Notes under the pieces: generated by a model
The model's database searches: none
The model's input: the letters and a program-made list of their open reading frames with translations, nothing else
What the model was told of the DNA's origin: nothing
Part shown: positions 26,926 to 37,404 of the stretch, piece after piece
How positions within the stretch are numbered: position 1 is the first letter of the stretch
Layout: each line of letters starts with the position of its first letter
Source of the DNA: Actinomyces denticolens
Lineage (GTDB): Bacteria; Actinomycetota; Actinomycetes; Actinomycetales; Actinomycetaceae
DNA length: 64,000 nucleotides
Reading direction: 5' to 3'
Assembly: GCF_002072185.1 (NCBI RefSeq)
Contig: NZ_MVIW01000002.1
Span: forward strand, 1-64,000
Translations under genes and position numbers: made by a program

Positions 26926-28365
26926 ATGACCGAGCACCCCACCCGGCAACAGATCGGAGGCGCCGTGCGCCGCATCACGACCGCCGCCCTCACCGCGGCG
27001 ACCCTGCTGGTCGTCGGCGGCTACTACGGCGTCGCCGACGCCCTCGACGTCGTGCCCGGGCCGTTGACCGTCACCGGCGCGGGCCGTCCCGCGGCCTTCC
27101 CCACCGCGGCAGCCCTCGACGGCGCGGCGGGCTCCACCGCCTCCCCCTACGACTCCTCCGCGCCGAGCCCCGATGGCGGGGCGGTGGCCAGCTACGCCTC
27201 CGCCCTCGCCGCCGACTCCCGAGTGGCCGGTTCCACCACCGCCGTGAGCGTCGTCGACGTCGCCACGGGCGAGCAGGTCGCCGGCGTCAGCCAGGACACC
27301 CTGCTCACCCCGGCCTCCACCAACAAGATCCTCACCGCCTGGGCCGCCCTGCGCGCCCTGGGCGCGGACCACGCCCTGAGCACCCGCACCGTCCTCTCGG
27401 GCGCCTCAGGCGGGACCCCCACCGTCACCCTCATCGGCGGCGGGGACGTCCTCATGGCCGAGGACAAGGGGGACCCGAACGCCGTCATCGGACGCGCGGG
27501 ACTGGGCGACCTCGCCCGTTCCACCGCTGAGAGCCTCAAGGTCCAGGGCGTGACCTCCGTGGCGGTCGCCCTCGACGACACCCTCTTCCCCGCGGATCAG
27601 ACGTGGTCCGGCGACTGGGAGGACGGCAATCAGTCCTTCGTCGCCCCGGTCCAGCCGATCATGATCAACGTGCGGGCCCACGAGGGGACCCGCTCCTACC
27701 CCGCGGATCCCGCCAACGACGCCGCCCAGGCGTTCTCCAAGCACTTGCAGGCCGCCGGCATCGCCGTCTCGGGCGTGTCCCGGGGTCGGGCCGACGCCGG
27801 CGCCACCGACCTCGCCTCCGTGTCCTCCGCGTCGCTGGGCGACATCCTCGGCGTGTCCCTCAAGACCTCGGACAACGCGATGACCGAGGTCGAGGGGCGG
27901 CTCATCGCGGCCGCCGCGGGCGAGCCGACCACCTTCGCGGGCGCCACCCGGGCCGTCATCGCGCAGCTCGAGGCCGATGGGATCTCGACGCAGGGCATCA
28001 CCCTCAAGGACTGCTCGGGACTGGCCACGGGCAACAAGATCCCGGCCCGCCTGCTCACCGACATCCTCCTCAAGGCCGCGGGCCCTGACGGCGGGACAGC
28101 GGGGCGCACCCTCATCGCCGATCTGCCCGTGGGCGCCCTCGACGGCACGCTCAACGACCGCCTCGTCTCCCAGACCGGCGCCGGGACCGTGCGCGCCAAG
28201 ACCGGCTCGCTGGACCAGACGGCCTCCCTCGCCGGGACCGTGGTGACCGCCAACGGCCGTCTCCTGGTCTTCGCCGTCATCATCGACGGATTCGCCCCCG
28301 GTGGCCTGACCGGCGCCCGCGCCGCGATGGATGAGGACTTCGTGGTGCCCCTGGCCAAGAGCTGA
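26926..28365 (+). CDS. dacB: D-Ala-D-Ala carboxypeptidase/endopeptidase (PBP4 family)
   Basis: A 479-aa class C penicillin-binding protein. An N-terminal membrane or signal segment (about 15-35) is followed by a Thr/Ser/Pro linker, then the S13-type domain. The three active-site motifs are S131-T-N-K134, S315-D-N317 and K425-T-G427. It acts on peptidoglycan stem peptides outside the membrane. The start is uncertain: ATG 26926 has no clear ribosome site, and GTG 26965 or GTG 26872 are possible. The stop overlaps the next gene by one base (TGATG). The dacB / zincin / hpt / ftsH order is conserved in actinobacteria. Confidence 0.9.
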   Translation: MTEHPTRQQIGGAVRRITTAALTAATLLVVGGYYGVADALDVVPGPLTVTGAGRPAAFPTAAALDGAAGSTASPYDSSAPSPDGGAVASYASALAADSRVAGSTTAVSVVDVATGEQVAGVSQDTLLTPASTNKILTAWAALRALGADHALSTRTVLSGASGGTPTVTLIGGGDVLMAEDKGDPNAVIGRAGLGDLARSTAESLKVQGVTSVAVALDDTLFPADQTWSGDWEDGNQSFVAPVQPIMINVRAHEGTRSYPADPANDAAQAFSKHLQAAGIAVSGVSRGRADAGATDLASVSSASLGDILGVSLKTSDNAMTEVEGRLIAAAAGEPTTFAGATRAVIAQLEADGISTQGITLKDCSGLATGNKIPARLLTDILLKAAGPDGGTAGRTLIADLPVGALDGTLNDRLVSQTGAGTVRAKTGSLDQTASLAGTVVTANGRLLVFAVIIDGFAPGGLTGARAAMDEDFVVPLAKS

Positions 28366-29549
28366 TGGGCTCCGGGCGGTGGCCGCGGCCCGGCCCTGAG
28401 GAGGGCGTTGGCGCGGCGTCGACGGCGCGGGGGCTCGTCGACTGGAGTCGCGTGGAGGCATCCGCCGGGGTCGTGATCCCGGTTGCGGGGCCGCGGGCGC
28501 ACCGGGCCGCCCGTGGCGCCGTGGTGGAGCTGCTGCGGCGGGGTGCCGAGACGGCGCCGGAGCGCGTCGCCGCGATCACGGGCATGCGGGGGGCCGTGCG
28601 GGGGACTGGAGCCGGCGCGCGGGTACTCGTGGTGGACCGGGCGGGCCTCGTGCGCGCCACGGCCGGGTTCCTGGCACGGCTCCTCGACGGCGTTCCCGCA
28701 CCCCCTGCCGGCCCCGTGGCCCGCCAGACCTCCGCCTGGGAGGCGGGCGCCGTTCTCGGGGCCCTGTCCTGCCGACTGCTGGGCCAGGTGCTTCCGCCCA
28801 TCACGCAGGCCCTCCCCGGGGATGCGGGCCGCCCGGGAGGCGCGGCATCGGACCGCGTCGAGGGCTCCGATCAGCGCCCCCTGCTCCTGCTCGTGGCGCC
28901 CAACGTCCTGGCCCTCCAGCGCCGTGAGAAACTCGACCTCGCGGACCTGGCGGCATGGGTGACCATGCATGAGGCCGTCCACGCCTTTCAACTCGACGCC
29001 GCGCCCTGGCTCGCCGACCACTTGGTGGCTCGTCTGCGCGAGGAGGTGGGCGCCGTCGTCGAGGAACTGCCCGGGGCGGGCCCCGCGGGGATCGCCGCCA
29101 TCGCCAGGACCGGCGGCCCGGGGAGGGGCGAGGGGCTCGCCGGCGGCAAGGGGGCAGGCGGGGAGACTGGGCCGGCCGAGCTGCGCGCCACCCTCGCCTT
29201 CCTGGAGGGGCACGCCCGGGCCGTCCTCGACGGCGTCACCCCCGCGCTGATCCCCTCGGCGCACGTGCTCCGGACGGTGCTCGAGGCCGACCCCGCCGCT
29301 CCGACCGGGCGGAGGAGCCGTCAGGGGCGCGGGCAGGGCGGCGGGCAGGGGCTCATCGCCGATCTCCTCCGCGGGCGACTGCTCCGCGTCGCGCGGGCGG
29401 CGCGGTTCTCGCGGGCCGTCGTCGCGCGCGCCGGCCACGAGGGGCTCAACCGGGCCTGGGCGTCGCCGTGGGCCCTGCCCACGGCCGCCGAGCTGGCGAG
29501 CCCCGAGGCCTGGCTGGAGCGGGTCGGGAGCGGGGCCCACCTCTCATGA
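28365..29549 (+). CDS. Zincin_2-family zinc metalloprotease-like protein (DUF2342)
   Basis: A 394-aa protein of the family often labelled 'coenzyme F420 biosynthesis associated' and usually found next to dacB and tilS. The zinc motif is MHEAVHAFQLD, followed by APWLADHL. A later LEGHARAVLDGV carries the family's third Glu-containing motif. LLLLVAPNVLAL precedes the zinc motif as expected. A Gly-rich insert of about 20 residues lies at about 245-265. Translation is coupled to dacB by the TGATG overlap. Its substrate is unknown. In other actinobacteria tilS follows here; it does not in this window. Confidence 0.82.
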   Translation: MGSGRWPRPGPEEGVGAASTARGLVDWSRVEASAGVVIPVAGPRAHRAARGAVVELLRRGAETAPERVAAITGMRGAVRGTGAGARVLVVDRAGLVRATAGFLARLLDGVPAPPAGPVARQTSAWEAGAVLGALSCRLLGQVLPPITQALPGDAGRPGGAASDRVEGSDQRPLLLLVAPNVLALQRREKLDLADLAAWVTMHEAVHAFQLDAAPWLADHLVARLREEVGAVVEELPGAGPAGIAAIARTGGPGRGEGLAGGKGAGGETGPAELRATLAFLEGHARAVLDGVTPALIPSAHVLRTVLEADPAAPTGRRSRQGRGQGGGQGLIADLLRGRLLRVARAARFSRAVVARAGHEGLNRAWASPWALPTAAELASPEAWLERVGSGAHLS

Positions 29550-29805
29550 GCCCGGCTGGGGGATCTGATCGGGTGCTCCCGCCGCGGCGGGGACGGTGCC
29601 CTCCCCGCTGCCAGGGCCCTTGAACAGCCCCTGAACAGGCCCTGAACAGTCCATCTGACCAGAGTGATGATCACGGAATGGGGGCGATGGGACTCTGGGG
29701 GAGGCCCTGCGCCGGAGCGGTCTGGCAGGCTTGGCCCGCGCCGCCGCCGTCCCGACCCGGACGAGTCATCGGTGCGAATGACGAGGAATGAGGGAGGATG
29801 AGGGC

Positions 29806-30360
29806 ATGGATGCTGCCGATATGGGCGCCGATCTCCAGCAGGTGCTGATCTCGCGCGAGGAGATCGAGAGCCGACTGGATGACATGGCCGAGAGGATCGA
29901 CGCCGACTACGCCGATGAGGATCTGCTGCTGGTTGGTGTGCTCAAGGGCGCCGTGTACGTCATGGCGGACCTGTCGCGGCGCCTTCACCGCAATGCGCCC
30001 ATGGACTGGATGGCCGTGTCCTCCTACGGCTCGGGCACGAAGTCATCCGGCGTGGTGCGCATCCTCAAGGATCTCGACACCGACCTCACGGGCCGCCACG
30101 TGCTCATCGTCGAGGACATCATCGATTCCGGCCTCACCCTGTCCTGGCTGCTGGGCAACCTCGCCAGCCGGGGGGCGGCGAGCGTGGAGATCGCCACGCT
30201 CCTGCGAAAGCCGGAGGCGATGAAGGTCGCGGTCGACGTCAAGTATGTGGGCTTCGACATCCCCAATGAGTTCGTCGTCGGCTACGGCCTGGACTACGCC
30301 GAGCGCTACCGCAACCTGCCCTTCATCGCGACCCTGCGCCCCGAGGTCTACGGCGGCTGA
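29806..30360 (+). CDS. hpt: Hypoxanthine phosphoribosyltransferase
   Basis: A 184-aa purine-salvage enzyme. It has the VGVLKGAVYVMADL PRPP-loop start, SSYGSGTKSSG, the PRPP motif HVLIVEDIIDSGLTL and the base-binding KYVGFDIPNEFVVGYGLDY. ATG 29806 was chosen because AGGGAGG lies 8 nt upstream; ATG 29788 is in frame but would place the ribosome site inside the gene. It is separated by 256 nt from the zincin gene and 357 nt from ftsH. Confidence 0.95.
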   Translation: MDAADMGADLQQVLISREEIESRLDDMAERIDADYADEDLLLVGVLKGAVYVMADLSRRLHRNAPMDWMAVSSYGSGTKSSGVVRILKDLDTDLTGRHVLIVEDIIDSGLTLSWLLGNLASRGAASVEIATLLRKPEAMKVAVDVKYVGFDIPNEFVVGYGLDYAERYRNLPFIATLRPEVYGG

Positions 30361-30717
30361 GAGCGGCGGGGCGACGGCATGCTCAGCGCGTGGCGGCGCC
30401 GACTTCTCCTTGGAATCACGTCGGCTCGTCCCTCGCTTGCAGGCTCCCGCGCGCATACGGCCCGTCAACGCACGTACGAGGCTCCGCGGCCCTTCTCCCT
30501 TCCGCGTCATTCCAACGCTTCGCCCGCCGGACCCCGTTCTGAGCGTGCCACGGCCGGCGCTTCAGCCCGACCCATCCCGCTTCGTCCCATCCCGGCCTTC
30601 GCCATCCCCCGCACGCCCGGCGCGAACGTGAGGCGCCCGGGTGCGGTGATCCGCGGCCTCATGGGATAGCGTCGGACCAGAATGACGCTCCGGGTACGTT
30701 GAAGGGACGCACCGCCC
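30361..30717. other. Intergenic region with the ftsH promoter
   Basis: No convincing gene in 357 nt. A -10-like TAGCGT at 30667-30672 and a GAAGGGA ribosome site just before the ftsH ATG give a leader of about 40 nt. Nothing else was recognised. Confidence 0.4.
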
Positions 30718-32843
<2,126 letters not shown>

Positions 32844-32847
<4 letters not shown>

Positions 32848-33374
32848 CCTACGACGCCGAGGGCGTGCGCCGCGCCGTGCGCGATCTCCTGACCGCCGTC
32901 GGCGAGGACCCGGACCGCGAGGGCCTGCGCGACACCCCCGAGAGGATGGCCCGCGCCTACGCGGAGCTCTTCGCCGGGCTCGATGAGGACCCGGGCAAGC
33001 ATGTGGAGCGGGTTTTCGAGGTCGGCCACCACGAGATGGTCCTCGTGCGCGACATCCCCATGTACTCCGTGTGCGAGCACCACCTCCTGCCCTTTCACGG
33101 CGTCGCCCACGTGGCCTACCTGCCCGGTGAGCGGGGGAGGGTCACCGGGCTGTCCAAGCTGGCGCGGCTCGTGGAGGGCTACGCGCGCCGGCCCCAGGTC
33201 CAGGAGAGGCTCACGGCCCAGATCGCCGACGCCCTCGTCGAGCACCTGTGCATGTCCATGCGGGGCGTGCGCAAGCCCGGCTCCAACACCGTCACCTCGG
33301 CCGTGCGCGGCCAGCTGCGTAACGCCGCCACCCGCGCCGAGGCCATGAGCCTCATCCAGGGCGGGAGGCACTGA
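32844..33374 (+). CDS. folE: GTP cyclohydrolase I with an internal 14-residue deletion
   Basis: A 176-aa enzyme for the first folate/pterin step. Zinc and catalytic residues are present: Cys77, His79 and His80 in CEHHLLPF, Gln-Glu in RPQVQERL, and His134 and Cys136 in [14 protein letters not shown]. Compared with actinobacterial FolE as I remember it, about 14 residues are missing between QIADAL and EHLCM. These are normally a segment ending G-V-x-V-V-x-E-A before EHLCM, which is a core beta strand. The reading frame is intact. The next folate gene, folP, is 14.3 kb downstream beyond the bacteriocin block. The enzyme may be weak or inactive. Confidence 0.9.
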
Positions 33375-33419
33375 CTGGCGCGGGTGCTCTGCCTGGGAAC
33401 AGGCGTATAGTGGATGGGA

Positions 33420-33611
33420 TCAGTGACATACTCCACGAAGAAATGGCCTCACCCACTTGGCGCAGCCATCCCATCCGGTGGGCGCGATGGACGAGTTGCT
33501 TACCCCCAGGTGGGTAGGAGTTGTGCTGGCGGAGGCGCTGGCAGCTGGGCACAGGACCAGCAGGCTGCTGACGATGACGGCAGGGAGGAGGCGAGAGGCG
33601 CGGGCGATCAT
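33420..33611 (-). CDS. Small secreted two-cysteine peptide
   Basis: A 63-aa secreted peptide. Residues 1-28 form a clear Sec signal peptide (basic start, hydrophobic core, ASASA cleavage region). The mature peptide of about 35 residues ends in CAKWVRPFLRGVCH, a basic amphipathic stretch between two Cys that could close an 11-residue loop by a disulfide. AAGGA lies 6 nt before the ATG. It lies beside a histidine kinase and response regulator and converges with folE. It could be a pheromone sensed by that kinase, a further antimicrobial peptide, or an immunity factor. No family recognised. Confidence 0.6.
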   Translation of the reverse strand: MIARASRLLPAVIVSSLLVLCPAASASASTTPTHLGVSNSSIAPTGWDGCAKWVRPFLRGVCH

Positions 33612-33670
33612 GGGGGTTCCTTGTCCTAGCGGGGATGATGCCCCTATTTTTCGCCGCACGTGATGGCAGC

Positions 33671-33717
33671 GATAGTCTTCGAACGGATGATCCTCTTCTC
33701 GTTGTTCTAGGACTATC
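33671..33717. repeat. Imperfect inverted repeat between peptide and kinase genes
   Basis: GCGATAGTC-T-TCGAAC on one side and its near-complement GTTCTAG-GACTATC-CGC on the other, with exact cores GATAGTC (33671-33677) and GACTATC (33711-33717). It may be the terminator of the kinase gene or an operator for the small peptide gene. Confidence 0.45.
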
Positions 33718-33773
33718 CGCCGAGCCATGGGGCACAGGGATGACGTCGGATGAACTCTCTGTACCCCGCCGGC

Positions 33774-34937
33774 TCATGGCATGGTGCGGACCTGGATCGG
33801 AACACTGAAGACGACGGACCACCGCTCGGCCGATCTGCTCACGGTGAAGGTTCCCCCTAGTGTCTCGATCCGACGCCGCGCCCCATCCAGGCCGATCTTG
33901 GAGGACAGCGCGTCGCTGATGGGGGCATCAGGGCTGATCGCGTTGGCGCACATGCACTCGAGGGTGTTGCCGTCAGTCTCAACGACGAGCGAGACCGCGG
34001 AGGACGGGGAGGCGTACTTCGCGGCATTAGTGATGAGCTCACCGATGACCCTCACCAACTGCTGATGCACGCCTGGGGTGATCGCTGGGCTGTCGAGGAG
34101 CTCGACGCCCTCCTCTGCCAGCGTTGCGCCGCGATCGGCGAGCGAGGCCCGGGATCTCGCGATGGTCTCGGAAAGGCGCGGTGGCGGGGAGGATGCCAGG
34201 AGGAGGAGGGCGTCGTCGCCCTTGGCGGCGCTCATCGTCTTGAGGCTCCGCCGCAACTGCTTGATAGCGGTGCGGATCGGGGGAATGATAACAGCGAGCT
34301 CTCGTTGGAGGAGATCGTCATTGGGATGCGCTAAACGGCTCTGCTCGGCGAGCATGACCGCATGGCTCAGGTCGCGGACCACGGTGTCATGGAGCTCGGA
34401 GACCACGAGGCGCCGTTGCTGCTCCAGTCTCTCCTGGCGCTTCTGCTCACTCGTGGTGATCATGTGGCGATGGCGCCGAACAGTCTCACCACCAGCGAGA
34501 CAGGGGGAGGCGATGATCGTCGTCACGAGGAGGCCAATGGTGGCGCCATTGGGCGAAAAGGCCGCGTAGGCGACGAACGCGAGGGCATGAGCCCCGGCGG
34601 CCAGGTAGGTCACCCGGCGAGGGTATCCCCGGGCGAGGAGCATCGCGCAGATGAACCAGGGGACAGCGAGGGCGGAGAGGGCGATTGGCTCCGCCCCGAC
34701 CAGACCGATCCAGCTGAGGAGGAGGCTTGCGAGGAGGCCGGGGGCAGGGCGCAGTGAGGACAGGGGGAGGCAACCCACGAGGAGCGCGGTGATCCCGAGA
34801 ACCCAGGGCTGCCAGGAGCCGCTCGTGACCGGGGAGATGGCGAACAGGAACAGAGCGATCCCCGCGTGCATCAGATGCGCATGTCTCGTGGCCCACCACA
34901 CGGGGGAGGCCTGCTCGTCAGTTCTGTGAGGACGCAT
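33774..34937 (-). CDS. Sensor histidine kinase (HisKA_3 type)
   Basis: A 387-aa NarX/DesK-like kinase. Residues about 20-150 hold about five membrane segments with almost no extracytoplasmic domain, typical of kinases in bacteriocin clusters. A coiled stretch leads to the dimerisation motif ELHDTVVRDLSHAV, with the phosphorylatable His. The ATPase part is shortened but shows the N-box GELITNAAKYA, and the G-box is recognisable around SKIGLDGARRRIETLGG. GAGAGGTG precedes the ATG. It is divergent from the response regulator and is its likely partner. Confidence 0.85.
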   Translation of the reverse strand: MRPHRTDEQASPVWWATRHAHLMHAGIALFLFAISPVTSGSWQPWVLGITALLVGCLPLSSLRPAPGLLASLLLSWIGLVGAEPIALSALAVPWFICAMLLARGYPRRVTYLAAGAHALAFVAYAAFSPNGATIGLLVTTIIASPCLAGGETVRRHRHMITTSEQKRQERLEQQRRLVVSELHDTVVRDLSHAVMLAEQSRLAHPNDDLLQRELAVIIPPIRTAIKQLRRSLKTMSAAKGDDALLLLASSPPPRLSETIARSRASLADRGATLAEEGVELLDSPAITPGVHQQLVRVIGELITNAAKYASPSSAVSLVVETDGNTLECMCANAISPDAPISDALSSKIGLDGARRRIETLGGTFTVSRSAERWSVVFSVPIQVRTMP

Positions 34938-34968
34938 GATCGCACCTCTCGGAGGAGAACGTGATGGT

Positions 34969-34974
34969 TACGAT
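34969..34974 (+). promoter_or_regulatory. -10 box for leaderless response-regulator mRNA
   Basis: TACGAT ends 6 nt before ATG 34981. It supports that start over ATG 34936, which overlaps the kinase start on the other strand. Confidence 0.5.
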
Positions 34975-34980
34975 CATCCC

Positions 34981-35652
34981 ATGCACAACGACGCCATTCC
35001 CGCTGATCAAGACAATGTCCGTGACGAGAAGTGCCGAGTGGTGGTCGTCGACGACGACCCGATGGTCCTGCAGGCCCTACGGGCCTACCTGAATGAGGAT
35101 GAGAGGATCGAGGTGCTCCGCACCTTCAACTCGGCCAGGCAGGCGTTGGCCTTCCTCCAGCGCTACCGGGTGCATGTGCTCATCACCGATGTGCGCATGC
35201 CGGGCATGGATGGATTGGAGCTGCTCGCCGCCGTGAGGAGGGACGTGCCGGAGACGGCCGTCATCATGCTCACCTCCTTCGATGATGATGAGGCCATGAG
35301 AACGTCGCTGGACCAGCGCGCTAACGGCTTCCTCCTCAAGGACTCCTCTCCCGAGGAGGTGATCCGCGCCGTCCACGCCGCCCGCGACGGTGGCACAACG
35401 ATCTCCCCAGCCACCGCCTCCCGCCTCGTGGCCCAGCACCTGCGCCCGATGTCGGGGCCCCGCCCTGGCATCACCAAAGCCGAGGCCGAGGTCCTCGCCC
35501 TCCTCTGCGAGGGGTGTTCCAACGCGGAGATCGCGGAGAAGCTCTACCTCTCCGAGGCCACTGTCAAGACCCATATCTCGCATGTCATGAAGAAGTACGG
35601 TGTGAGCTCCCGGTTGAAGCTCGTCGTTACCGTTCACCAGGAGGAGCTGTGA
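34981..35652 (+). CDS. NarL/LuxR-type response regulator
   Basis: A 223-aa regulator. The receiver domain (about 18-135) has the acidic pocket VVVDDDP, the phosphorylation site Asp70 in LITDVRMPGMDG, a conserved Thr in MLTSFDDD and Lys in FLLKDSSPEEV. The C-terminal helix-turn-helix (about 160-220) has ITKAEAEVLALL, the NAEIAEKLYLSEATVKTHISHVMKK motif and a short tail. It presumably receives phosphate from the adjacent kinase and controls the bacteriocin operon. Its 3' end overlaps the converging subtilisin gene by 26 nt. Confidence 0.88.
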   Translation: MHNDAIPADQDNVRDEKCRVVVVDDDPMVLQALRAYLNEDERIEVLRTFNSARQALAFLQRYRVHVLITDVRMPGMDGLELLAAVRRDVPETAVIMLTSFDDDEAMRTSLDQRANGFLLKDSSPEEVIRAVHAARDGGTTISPATASRLVAQHLRPMSGPRPGITKAEAEVLALLCEGCSNAEIAEKLYLSEATVKTHISHVMKKYGVSSRLKLVVTVHQEEL

Positions 35653-36988
35653 CCTGGCCACCTGAATCGGTGATGGCCTCATGAGGGAGCTGGAGCGCCC
35701 CCGCGCCGTACCAGGTGCTCATCCCATCTCCGCTGTCCTCGCACACGAGGGTCTGGTCCTCCGGCGGGCAGGGGATCGGGGAGGCGAGGGACTTCAGTTC
35801 ATCTTCTACCTCATCAGCGAGAATACCCTGTGAGAGGAGGATGGCCGCAGCCGCCGCGACCTGGGGCGCCGCGAAGGATGTACCGCTCTCATGCCAGTAG
35901 TAGCGGCAGGACGCGGGGCCTGCCGGGCAATCATGGAGGATCTCATCGGTGAGGGGCGTCCCGTCGTCGGCGAGAGCCCCGGCCCGGCGCAGGAGATCAG
36001 CGGAGGCTGCGGACAGGATCGCGTCGTCCTGGCTGAGCGTGGTGCCAGCTGGGTCGTACATGACCGGGTCCCCACCGGGCGCGACGATATCAATGGCCGT
36101 CCCAGTGTTTGAGTACGGCGCCCTCGTCCCGTTCTTGGACAACGCCCCGACGGTGATGGCGTCGTCGAACTGGGCCGGCATGGTCACGCACTCATCGGTG
36201 ACGGGCCTCTTGCCTTGGCCGGACCATCGCGAGTACTCGTCCTCGGTGCCGTTGTCAAGGTCGAACGCCTTGTTCCCAGAGGCGGCCACGAGGAGAACGC
36301 CGCGTGAGGAGGCGTATTCCAAGGCTGATGTGATCCTCTCCAGGTCCTCTTCCTGCTGCTCGCGCTCCTGCGGAGTGTCTTGCGGCGCATCCTCACAGAG
36401 CCGGAACCAGGGGTCGATGGTGAAGCTCATGACAAGTATGTCGAGCTCGGCGTCCGCGCCGTACCTGATCGCCTGACTCGTGGCTTCGGCGGTGAAGATC
36501 CCTTTCTGATCCCCGGCTTTGAGGCTGACGATGCGGGCGCCTGGGGCTGCCCCGACGATACCGTGCCCATCCGCGGAGGCGGCGATGATGCCGGCGACCC
36601 CGGTGCCATGGCCCGCCCCGTCGAATCCTGGATCGCCACAGCCGGGATCGTCGTCGCAGGAGTTTCCCGTGAGGAATGACCTGCTTGTGGCGGCGTCATA
36701 GGCGGGGGCAAGGTCTGGATGGTCGGAGTCCACGCCGGTGTCGATGATTCCGATGGATACGCCGGACCCGTATGACGGCGTGCCCGGGACCTCTAACCAA
36801 TCCAGGTACCACTGCTCGGATAGGAGTGGATCAGGGGGGAGCGAATCGCTGGACGGCGCGCCATCCGGAGATGGGCATGCGCTCGCCGGGCCGCCCACCA
36901 GGCCGAGCAGCAATGCCATTGCTACCGGGATCGCCAGCGCCGCGCGAGGAGACCGTTGGGCGCCACGGCATCTCAGACGGGTCACCAT
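35627..36988 (-). CDS. Secreted subtilisin-like (S8) protease, candidate defensin leader peptidase
   Basis: A 453-aa protease. Residues 1-37 form a signal peptide ending ASA. The S8 domain has the Asp motif SIGIIDTGVDSDHPDL, the His motif GAGHGTGVAGIIA, the oxyanion-Asn region VAASGNKAFD and the Ser motif GTSFAAPQVAAA. It contains several Cys and inserts compared with a minimal subtilisin, and no C-terminal anchor. It is the last gene of the minus-strand operon headed by the defensin genes and overlaps the 126-aa gene by 7 nt. S8 proteases often remove leader peptides in ribosomal peptide clusters, so cutting after the Ala-Glu at the leader end is the natural proposal. Confidence 0.88.
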   Translation of the reverse strand: MVTRLRCRGAQRSPRAALAIPVAMALLLGLVGGPASACPSPDGAPSSDSLPPDPLLSEQWYLDWLEVPGTPSYGSGVSIGIIDTGVDSDHPDLAPAYDAATSRSFLTGNSCDDDPGCGDPGFDGAGHGTGVAGIIAASADGHGIVGAAPGARIVSLKAGDQKGIFTAEATSQAIRYGADAELDILVMSFTIDPWFRLCEDAPQDTPQEREQQEEDLERITSALEYASSRGVLLVAASGNKAFDLDNGTEDEYSRWSGQGKRPVTDECVTMPAQFDDAITVGALSKNGTRAPYSNTGTAIDIVAPGGDPVMYDPAGTTLSQDDAILSAASADLLRRAGALADDGTPLTDEILHDCPAGPASCRYYWHESGTSFAAPQVAAAAAILLSQGILADEVEDELKSLASPIPCPPEDQTLVCEDSGDGMSTWYGAGALQLPHEAITDSGGQVTAPPGER

Positions 36989-37362
36989 CGGGCCACCTCC
37001 TCGTAGAGCTCGCGCACAGGGGCGGTGGTCAGGAGGACGGAGCCGTTGTGCTCGATCCAGGAGAGGAACCCGGCCTCTCCATTGTAGGGGGCGCGCTCTC
37101 GGCCGATGACGAGATCGATCAGGTGGCCCTGGCGCCGGGCGGCGTGCACGAGCGCGGCATCCTTCTCTATGTCACTGGACAGGGAAGCGCCAGTCTTGGC
37201 CAGGGCTCCTCGGAGTGCGAGGAGCCTCGCTTCGACGTGCTCGAGGCTCTCCGAAGAGGGCTGGGCGCTGCGCTGGATCCAGTCGCGCATCCCTTCCGGG
37301 GCCCTGGAATCCAGGATTGTGCTGATGGATGAGGAGAGATCGGGGCGATGAATCCTGATCAT
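36982..37362 (-). CDS. Hypothetical 126-aa protein of the bacteriocin operon
   Basis: Unrecognised. A soluble-looking protein without signal peptide or membrane segment, mostly helical by composition in residues 1-75. It then has LIDLVIGRERAPYNG and ends ELYEEVARW. It has no Cys. An AGAAAG ribosome site precedes the ATG. It overlaps the subtilisin start by 7 nt and follows the hydrolase gene by 42 nt, so it is part of the operon. It could be an immunity or chaperone-like factor; nothing in the sequence decides this. Confidence 0.6.
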   Translation of the reverse strand: MIRIHRPDLSSSISTILDSRAPEGMRDWIQRSAQPSSESLEHVEARLLALRGALAKTGASLSSDIEKDAALVHAARRQGHLIDLVIGRERAPYNGEAGFLSWIEHNGSVLLTTAPVRELYEEVARW

Positions 37363-37404
37363 GATGCGTTTCTTTCTATGGTCGCGATGTGCTGGTTAAG
37401 GCGG

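Noticed and set aside
33414-33663. Plus-strand open frames between folE and the kinase gene.
   Set aside because: No ribosome site or recognisable features; the minus-strand frame in the same place has a signal peptide and a well-spaced ribosome site.
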